Assembly: GCA_964230965.1 (NCBI GenBank) | Contig: CAXRJA010000023.1 | Location: forward strand, 1-7,930 | DNA length: 7,930 nucleotides | Reading direction: 5' to 3' | DNA from: UBA8290 sp964230965 | GTDB lineage: Bacteria > Bacillota_I > Bacilli_A > Acholeplasmatales > Acholeplasmataceae | Shown here: piece by piece, positions 1 through 4,224 of the stretch | Numbering within the stretch: the first letter of the stretch is position 1 | Layout: each line of letters opens with the position of its first letter | Notes under the pieces: generated by a model | The model's input: only the letters and a program-made list of their open reading frames with translations | What the model was told of the DNA's origin: nothing | Database searches by the model: none | Program-made: the position numbers and the translations under genes

Positions 1-76
1 ATAAACGTTTTTTTATATATTATTTATTATCCATTTATAAGTCTATTTGTTTAAAATAATTTCACTTAATTCGTTC
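1..76. other. AT-rich left edge, no gene identified
   Basis: This short stretch beyond the tRNA-Leu terminator is almost entirely A/T and holds no usable reading frame or RNA gene. It may contain a promoter for a gene lying further left on the minus strand, but every candidate -10 box is just part of the AT-rich background and none has a convincing -35 partner. Confidence 0.4.
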
Positions 77-100
77 AAAAAAAAGAGGCATTTTCCTCTT
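77..100 (-). terminator. Rho-independent terminator after tRNA-Leu
   Basis: Read on the minus strand, a 6-bp stem (AAGAGG / CCTCTT, 95-100 with 83-88) encloses a six-base loop and runs straight into eight T residues (complement of 77-84). It lies 12 bases past the CCA end of tRNA-Leu. It would end both the tRNA transcript and any read-through from the upstream 399-aa gene. There is no T-run in the opposite direction, so it is one-sided. Confidence 0.85.
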
Positions 101-112
101 CGATAACTTTTT

Positions 113-197
113 TGGTGCGGGTGACAGGAGTTGAACCTGCACGCCGTAAGGCGCTAGATCCTAAGTCTAGTGCGTCTGCCAATTTCGCCACACCCGC
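113..197 (-). tRNA. trnL: tRNA-Leu (anticodon UAG)
   Basis: On the minus strand the acceptor arm GCGGGTG pairs fully with CACCCGC, followed by discriminator A and an encoded CCA (115-113). The anticodon stem CTAGA/TCTAG carries the loop CTTAGGA, giving anticodon TAG, which reads CUN leucine codons. A long variable arm (CGCC/GGCG stem) marks it as a class II tRNA, as expected for leucine. Length is 85 nt. It lies 21 bp past the stop codon of the 399-aa gene and has its own consensus promoter. Confidence 0.97.
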
Positions 198-206
198 GCA
201 AAAGTC

Positions 207-235
207 ATTATATATTTTTTAAGGTTTCTTGTCAA
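207..235 (-). promoter_or_regulatory. Consensus promoter of tRNA-Leu, embedded in the preceding gene
   Basis: The -35 box TTGACA (235-230) and -10 box TATAAT (212-207) both match the sigma-A consensus perfectly and are 17 bp apart. The -35 lies inside the last codons of the 399-aa gene and that gene's TAA stop (221-219) sits in the spacer. Six bases after the -10 comes TGCGC; initiation at its G (199) would leave a two-base leader before the mature tRNA. Confidence 0.9.
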
Positions 236-1418
236 CGTTTTTCTTGAGTTGTTTTCTAACGCTTAAATATATCATGCCTGCGAGTACTCCCGCAACTGCA
301 ACAAGCCCATATTGAATAGATTTTTCTTCTAAAGGATGATTGACTTGAATTTGCATGATACCCTCATGATTTTCATTATTTATTGAGACATCGTAATAAA
401 TTTCGTAGTTTCCAGGTGTTGTTTTTGATTGTGAATATGTATTTAATACAATATCAAGATCATCATAAGACATATTCAGTTGATTGAGATATGCATCGAT
501 AATCTCATAGATATCTTCTAGTGATAAGGTTTTGAAAATGGACGTTTCAATCATATAGACCTTTAATTCAACTTCATCGATCTCATCTCCAATAACATTA
601 ATATAGGTGATATACGTAGCAATATTCAAAGATGCATCCAAGGCTTGTATTTTGACTTGATATCTTCCTGGAATTTGCGTTTGATTATAATTATTCGTAG
701 CAATAGAAACTTCGAAAGATGCATTGTCTGAAATATTAAAATAGCCAAGAATAGCTTCATTTGATAAGGGTTCTTGACTTTGATAAACCATAATTTCACT
801 TGGACCGTATATGGTAGGTGCTGATCTATCAAAATATTCAAATGATACTAAATAATAATGCGGCGCTTCTTTGTGTTTAAATAATTGATATTTTGGTATG
901 GATTCTGTCTCAGCAACCATGATCACTTGGTCTCCTACAAAAGGTGTTTGTGAAATGATTGCTGAATTCATATCATCAACTGGAATGGTATATTCTTTGA
1001 GAGAAGGTTCTTGTAGGTGTTCAAAATCAACAAACGCATCATATGTTCCTTGATAAAGCATGATTTTAAAATGTCCATAAAATGACGCAGGAATTTGATG
1101 CATATGAATCAATGTATCTCTAGCAGTAAAACTTACATAAGCACGTCTGTAAACATCGTCAAATTGATATGTGTAGAAATCATAATACTGACTTTCTATT
1201 TCAATCTCATAATCTGTGATGTAATCTAGGTGTTGACCTAATGACATTTCATCAATGACCAACGTATAGGTCATACCCACCTCTACTTCAATGGGTTCCA
1301 TCGTATGTGCCATGTGACTTTGAGGATGAATATATAAGTTGGATAAGTCTAAAATATTGTGTGGTGGTGGTGTAAATCCTGTGAATATTGCTTGTAATAA
1401 TAGTATAATTTCTTTCAT
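219..1418 (-). CDS. Surface protein with Ig-like domains and C-terminal membrane anchor, function unknown
   Basis: I do not recognise a specific gene for this 399-aa protein. It opens with a short, weakly charged hydrophobic stretch (about residues 4-15) that could be a signal peptide. It ends with one membrane segment (about 368-387) followed by a basic tail (RKQLKKNVDKKP), so most of it should lie outside the cell. Residues about 198-277 read like a bacterial Ig-like domain: DRSAPTI, an SDNASFEV turn, then IPGRYQVKIQALDAS and IATYITYINV. A second, more divergent unit follows (about 283-360) with a matching TPGNYEIYYDV. There is no cysteine, so it is not a lipoprotein. The ATG start has a strong site, AGGAGG (1429-1424), five bases upstream. 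A -10-like TATAAG lies at 1446-1441, without a good -35. Adhesion or cell-envelope roles are possible but unproven. Confidence 0.8.
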   Translation of the reverse strand: MKEIILLLQAIFTGFTPPPHNILDLSNLYIHPQSHMAHTMEPIEVEVGMTYTLVIDEMSLGQHLDYITDYEIEIESQYYDFYTYQFDDVYRRAYVSFTARDTLIHMHQIPASFYGHFKIMLYQGTYDAFVDFEHLQEPSLKEYTIPVDDMNSAIISQTPFVGDQVIMVAETESIPKYQLFKHKEAPHYYLVSFEYFDRSAPTIYGPSEIMVYQSQEPLSNEAILGYFNISDNASFEVSIATNNYNQTQIPGRYQVKIQALDASLNIATYITYINVIGDEIDEVELKVYMIETSIFKTLSLEDIYEIIDAYLNQLNMSYDDLDIVLNTYSQSKTTPGNYEIYYDVSINNENHEGIMQIQVNHPLEEKSIQYGLVAVAGVLAGMIYLSVRKQLKKNVDKKP

Positions 1419-1461
1419 AAAAGCCTCCTATAAAATACTACTTATAACTGTGACTTTTACT

Positions 1462-1487
1462 AAAAAAAAAGAACTTGCGTTCTTTTT
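1462..1487 (-). terminator. Rho-independent terminator of the tRNA-His/tRNA-Gln transcript
   Basis: On the minus strand a 9-bp stem, AAAAAGAAC / GTTCTTTTT, is capped by GCAA, a stable GNRA tetraloop, and runs into nine Ts (complement of 1470-1462). It starts 11 bases after the CCA end of tRNA-Gln and separates the tRNA pair from the 399-aa gene downstream. Confidence 0.88.
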
Positions 1488-1497
1488 GTCATTTGAA

Positions 1498-1571
1498 TGG
1501 CAGGCCCAGCTGGATTCGAACCAACGATGAGGGAGTCAAAGTCCCTTGCCTTACCCCTTGGCTATGGGCCT
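1498..1571 (-). tRNA. trnQ: tRNA-Gln (anticodon UUG)
   Basis: The acceptor AGGCCCA pairs with TGGGCCT over seven base pairs, followed by discriminator G and encoded CCA (1500-1498). The anticodon stem AGGGA/TCCCT holds the loop CTTTGAC, giving TTG. The T arm has the usual GGTTCGAATCC. At 74 nt it has a short variable loop. It follows tRNA-His after an 11-bp gap and has no promoter of its own, so the two are very probably cut from one precursor. Confidence 0.97.
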
Positions 1572-1582
1572 ATGTATTTGTA

Positions 1583-1659
1583 TGGGGCGGCCGATGGGAG
1601 TCGAACCCACCAATGTCGGGACCACAACCCGATGCGTTAACCGCTTCGCCACGACCGCC
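1583..1659 (-). tRNA. trnH: tRNA-His (anticodon GUG)
   Basis: The acceptor GCGGTCG pairs with CGGCCGC. An extra encoded G at -1 (1659) faces C73 (1586), the identity feature of tRNA-His, and CCA is encoded (1585-1583). The anticodon stem TCGGG/CCCGA holds loop TTGTGGT, anticodon GTG. It is the first gene of a two-tRNA transcript with tRNA-Gln. Confidence 0.97.
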
Positions 1660-1678
1660 AAATCTTAGCGCAATTTCT

Positions 1679-1706
1679 ATTATACATGATTTTCATGTGA
1701 TGTAAA
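1679..1706 (-). promoter_or_regulatory. Promoter of the tRNA-His/tRNA-Gln transcript
   Basis: The -35 box TTTACA (1706-1701, five of six consensus bases) and -10 box TATAAT (1684-1679) are 16 bp apart. TGCGC follows six bases after the -10 (1672-1668), placing the likely start G at 1671 and a leader of about 12 bases before tRNA-His. The spacer contains a short perfect inverted repeat. Confidence 0.85.
1684..1698. repeat. 6-bp inverted repeat inside the tRNA-His promoter spacer
   Basis: ACATGA (1684-1689) and TCATGT (1693-1698) form a perfect inverted repeat around three Ts. It fills most of the -35/-10 spacer and touches the -10 box. It could be an operator for a dimeric regulator, but six-base arms in AT-rich DNA can arise by chance. 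Confidence 0.4.
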
Positions 1707-1734
1707 GTGATTTTATCTAATTTTTTGTGTTCGT

Positions 1735-1743
1735 TGGTATAAT
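1735..1743 (+). promoter_or_regulatory. Extended -10 promoter of the 308-aa membrane protein gene
   Basis: TGGTATAAT supplies a perfect TATAAT (1738-1743) with the TGn extension. No good -35 is found 16-18 bp upstream, which an extended -10 can tolerate. The predicted start would be near 1750, about 24 bases before the ATG. It points away from the tRNA-His promoter, and the two -10 boxes are about 53 bp apart. Confidence 0.65.
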
Positions 1744-1773
1744 AGATAAGAAAGACAAAATGAGGATGAAACA

Positions 1774-2700
1774 ATGTTAAAATGGTTTTTAAGAATTTTA
1801 TATTTTATCGTCATAGCTGTGCTAAGTTTACAAGTGTATGGCTATGGTTATTTTCAACAATTAGAGGCTTATTATAAAGATAATTTAGAACCTAATTTAG
1901 AAGATGAAGTCGTCTATATGGAAGGTATGAATACGTTATTAGGATTGTCATACTTCTCTGAAAATGCTGACCTGTTTGATATTTCTGTAACAGAGGGTGA
2001 TATTCAATACCGTTTCTCTATTAGAACAGTAGGTGCTGTAACCGATGGTGTAGGTGTGGATGGTTATGCCATGATGATCAGTGATATCCACATCACACAT
2101 GAAGGTACCTTGCTCGAAAGACCAATCATAAAAATAACGGTTGAAATGTCTGATAATACCTTTTTAGTCGATGGCGATTATACCAATATTAAACGTCTTA
2201 TTTATGACATTGATAATCCATTTTCTTTCCAAAATATCCCTGTCTTCTTCATGTTTGATTACGACGGCTATAATGTCATTCCAGAAACAGAAGCATTTGC
2301 AGATATCACAAGAATTGAAATTCTATATGGTTGGGTCAACGATGACGTCTATGAATTTTCACCTGTGCCAATCTTTTTAGCAACAAAAATGCCAAATAAC
2401 GAGGCTGCGTTATATAAAACAAGTGATTTTTCTATATCAAGTGATTACAGACTGATGCCGTTGTTTGATGATAATACCCCCGATGAGATCCAAATCGCAA
2501 CATATAATTTGAATACAACAAGAGATGATATCAATGCCTACAGTCATATTCTTACAAGAATTATTGTAATTTTCTTAGTTGCAGTATTTGTTGTGACTTA
2601 CTTCTTGTTTTTTCATGGTTCTGTCATGCGCTATTATAAAAGGAAAAAGGCGATGCGTCAGCCCAAAATCGAAAACAATAATTCGATCTTTAAAGATTGA
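1774..2700 (+). CDS. Two-pass membrane protein with large external domain, function unknown
   Basis: I recognise no family for this 308-aa protein. It has a hydrophobic helix at about residues 4-23 preceded by few charges. An acidic, probably beta-rich region of about 235 residues follows, with many alternating hydrophobic stretches (for example FSIRTVGAV, IIKITVEM, RIEILYGWV). A second helix lies at about 262-281, before a basic tail with KRKK. This predicts an N-in, C-in protein with the middle outside the cell. No cysteine and no catalytic motif can be seen. The ATG is preceded by GAGGA (1762-1766) with seven bases of spacing. It ends with TGA, which argues against a Mycoplasma code. tRNA-Trp follows after 35 bp without a terminator between, so read-through into the tRNA is likely. 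General similarity in layout to small Acholeplasma membrane proteins is inference only. Confidence 0.82.
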   Translation: MLKWFLRILYFIVIAVLSLQVYGYGYFQQLEAYYKDNLEPNLEDEVVYMEGMNTLLGLSYFSENADLFDISVTEGDIQYRFSIRTVGAVTDGVGVDGYAMMISDIHITHEGTLLERPIIKITVEMSDNTFLVDGDYTNIKRLIYDIDNPFSFQNIPVFFMFDYDGYNVIPETEAFADITRIEILYGWVNDDVYEFSPVPIFLATKMPNNEAALYKTSDFSISSDYRLMPLFDDNTPDEIQIATYNLNTTRDDINAYSHILTRIIVIFLVAVFVVTYFLFFHGSVMRYYKRKKAMRQPKIENNNSIFKD

Positions 2701-2724
2701 TTTTCAATAAGAATATGTTATACT
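2697..2724 (+). promoter_or_regulatory. Promoter of tRNA-Trp, overlapping the stop codon of the preceding gene
   Basis: The -35 box TTGATT (2697-2702) contains the TGA stop codon of the 308-aa gene. After 16 bp comes the -10 box TATACT (2719-2724), preceded by a TGT extension. TGCGT lies six bases further on (2731-2735); a start at its G would give a four-base leader before the tRNA. Confidence 0.82.
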
Positions 2725-2735
2725 ATTTTTTGCGT

Positions 2736-2810
2736 AGGGGTATGGTGTCAATGGTAGCATAACGGTCTCCAAAACCGTCGGTACGGGTTCGAATCCTGTT
2801 ACCCCTGCCA
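2736..2810 (+). tRNA. trnW: tRNA-Trp (anticodon CCA)
   Basis: The acceptor AGGGGTA pairs over seven base pairs with TACCCCT, followed by discriminator G and encoded CCA (2808-2810). The anticodon stem ACGGT/ACCGT holds loop CTCCAAA, anticodon CCA, which reads only UGG. Mycoplasmas that read UGA as tryptophan carry a UCA anticodon instead, so this gene together with TGA stop codons in the window supports the standard code. Confidence 0.97.
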
Positions 2811-2820
2811 TAATAAAGAT

Positions 2821-2855
2821 AAAAAAACGACTCGATTGAGTCGTTTTATTTTTTT
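2821..2855. terminator. Bidirectional terminator between tRNA-Trp and nrdH
   Basis: A 10-bp perfect stem, AAAACGACTC (2824-2833) with GAGTCGTTTT (2838-2847), has a GATT loop. On the plus strand it runs into T4-A-T7 (2844-2855) and ends tRNA-Trp. On the minus strand it runs into seven Ts (complement of 2827-2821) and ends the nrd operon. The nrdH stop codon (2848-2846) overlaps the base of the stem. Confidence 0.9.
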
Positions 2856-3106
2856 ACAATATGTTTTTCTAAAAAATTCATAACTGCGGAAGGTTGAAAC
2901 CCACTAATCACTTCTCCAGAAGTTGCAATAAGAGAAGGAAAAGCTTGAATGTTATGTGCATCTAGCAATGTTTGTACTGCTGCTTCTTGCTCGCCTTGAT
3001 CATATACTTCAATGTCATTGACATATTTATCATTCATGGCATGTTTTAAAAACAATTTAAGAGCTTGACAATGTGGACAATTAGGTTTTGTTAACATTTT
3101 TATCAT
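2846..3106 (-). CDS. nrdH: Glutaredoxin/NrdH-like thioredoxin-fold redoxin
   Basis: This 86-aa protein is probably the dithiol reductant that recycles NrdE after each turnover. It starts with a beta strand (IKMLTK) leading into a CPHC redox motif at residues 10-13. It has the thioredoxin-fold cis-proline in AFPSLI (P57) and an SGFQPSAV segment that resembles the SGFRPD stretch of NrdH. The usual NrdH motif is CVQC or similar and glutaredoxins have CPYC; CPHC is better known from DsbA. The exact class is therefore uncertain and a plain glutaredoxin/thioredoxin-like label would also fit. The ATG overlaps the nrdF TGA by four bases (ATGA), implying translational coupling. GAGGTG about ten bases upstream supports this start over the next ATG at codon 4. 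It is the last gene of the operon. Confidence 0.88.
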   Translation of the reverse strand: MIKMLTKPNCPHCQALKLFLKHAMNDKYVNDIEVYDQGEQEAAVQTLLDAHNIQAFPSLIATSGEVISGFQPSAVMNFLEKHIVKK

Positions 3107-4215
3107 GATACTTTTGCACCTCTTCTAGGTTGATCAAATATGAAATCATTATCTTTGAGTGCTTCTGTTTTCATTTTTTGATACCCGGTACCTTTCATTG
3201 AGAAGAAATCATGCGTTTTTGTTTCAGTATTTAGACCGTTAATAACAATAGGATTCACTTCTTCTTGTGGATACACAGGATCAAACCCTAAGTTCATAAG
3301 TGCTTTATTTGCATTATATCTCACAAAAACTTTTACATCGTGAGAAAGTTCGATTGGGTCATATATTGTTTCAACAAGCTCTGATGTCTCTTTATACAAC
3401 TTATGTAAAAGATTAAACATCCAACCTTTAAGTTCTTCTTGTTTCTCTGCATGAAATGTTTCAAAAATTTCTTGAGATAATTTTCCTACATACAAACCAT
3501 GAATAGATTCATCTCGTAAAATCAAGTTAATGATTTCACCAGCTTGCATAAGTTTACCTTGTCCATAAAAGTAAAGTGGATAGTAAAAGCCTGAATAAAA
3601 TAACCATGATTCTAGGAAAACAGATGCACACATCGCTTTCCATTGAGCTTCAAGAAATTCTTCTTCAGTGAAATTAACTTTCTCAGGTTCATAATTTCTA
3701 ACATACGTATATCGATCAAGCACTTCATATGCGCCTACAATGAGGGTCATGATGTTTTGTAGATTATCGTTTTTATTGCCCCAAGCAAATAGCTCTGAGA
3801 TGGTATGGTTTGGTAAAAATGTCATAAAAATATTGGAGTAGCTTTTCGCATGCACTGCATTTTCCATGGCAGCCATAAAATTGAGCACAGCTTTTCTTTG
3901 ATGAAACCTGTCATCTAATGAGCGAGATACAACCGGCATCCCGATATCACCTTGATACGTGTCTAAAAACGTGAGCACAAGTAAGTTTTTTGCATAAGCA
4001 TCTTTCACATCATCTGATAAAATGTCCCATACATTTAAATCCGACTGTAAACTAACATCTTCTGGACGCCAAAATTGAGAAAGATTCTGTTCATAAAAGA
4101 GTTGCGTGTAATCATCTTCCATTTCATTCCAATTGGCACCATCAAAATCAACAGGTTGTGGAAATTGAGGTTTTAATTTATCTTCAACTTTCTTTTTTAA
4201 AGGTTGTCTTGCCAT
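3103..4215 (-). CDS. nrdF: Class Ib ribonucleoside-diphosphate reductase, small (beta) subunit
   Basis: NrdF houses the dinuclear metal site and tyrosyl radical that start reduction of ribonucleotides in NrdE. All expected residues of this 370-aa protein are visible. The metal ligands are D85 (FLDTYQG), E118 and H122 (MENAVHAKSY), E202 (VFLESW), E236 and H239 (LRDESIHG). The radical tyrosine is Y126. The C-terminal half closely resembles Bacillus NrdF (FYSGFYYPLYFYGQGKL, GLNTETKTHDFFSMKG). Compared with my recollection of the Bacillus protein it has about 20 extra lysine-rich residues at the N terminus. It also has about 17 extra residues between the two helices carrying H122 and E202 (near 166-185). 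The start is supported by AAGGAG five bases before the ATG. Nine bases separate it from nrdE, whose stop overlaps this binding site. Confidence 0.97.
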   Translation of the reverse strand: MARQPLKKKVEDKLKPQFPQPVDFDGANWNEMEDDYTQLFYEQNLSQFWRPEDVSLQSDLNVWDILSDDVKDAYAKNLLVLTFLDTYQGDIGMPVVSRSLDDRFHQRKAVLNFMAAMENAVHAKSYSNIFMTFLPNHTISELFAWGNKNDNLQNIMTLIVGAYEVLDRYTYVRNYEPEKVNFTEEEFLEAQWKAMCASVFLESWLFYSGFYYPLYFYGQGKLMQAGEIINLILRDESIHGLYVGKLSQEIFETFHAEKQEELKGWMFNLLHKLYKETSELVETIYDPIELSHDVKVFVRYNANKALMNLGFDPVYPQEEVNPIVINGLNTETKTHDFFSMKGTGYQKMKTEALKDNDFIFDQPRRGAKVS

Positions 4216-4224
4216 AATATCTCC

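Noticed and set aside
1..76. Leftward promoter (TTGAAC at 80-75 with TTTAAA 17 bp further on)
   Set aside because: The -10 match is poor, the -35 overlaps the terminator T-run, and similar matches are expected by chance in such AT-rich sequence.
626..841. 71-codon minus-strand frame inside the 399-aa gene
   Set aside because: It is the same strand in another frame, low-complexity, and wholly inside a gene with clear domain structure.
1339..1705. Plus-strand reading frames across the tRNA-Gln/tRNA-His region (63 and 76 codons)
   Set aside because: They run antisense through the tRNA genes and the start of the 399-aa gene, have no ribosome binding site, and their protein-like text is only translated tRNA sequence.
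2171..2380. 69-codon frame inside the 308-aa membrane-protein gene
   Set aside because: An alternative frame of a real gene without a plausible start site.
3103..4215. Metal-free (DOPA radical) NrdF2 as known from some mollicutes
   Set aside because: All three ligand glutamates (E118, E202, E236), D85 and both histidines are present, so the ligand-substituted type does not apply.
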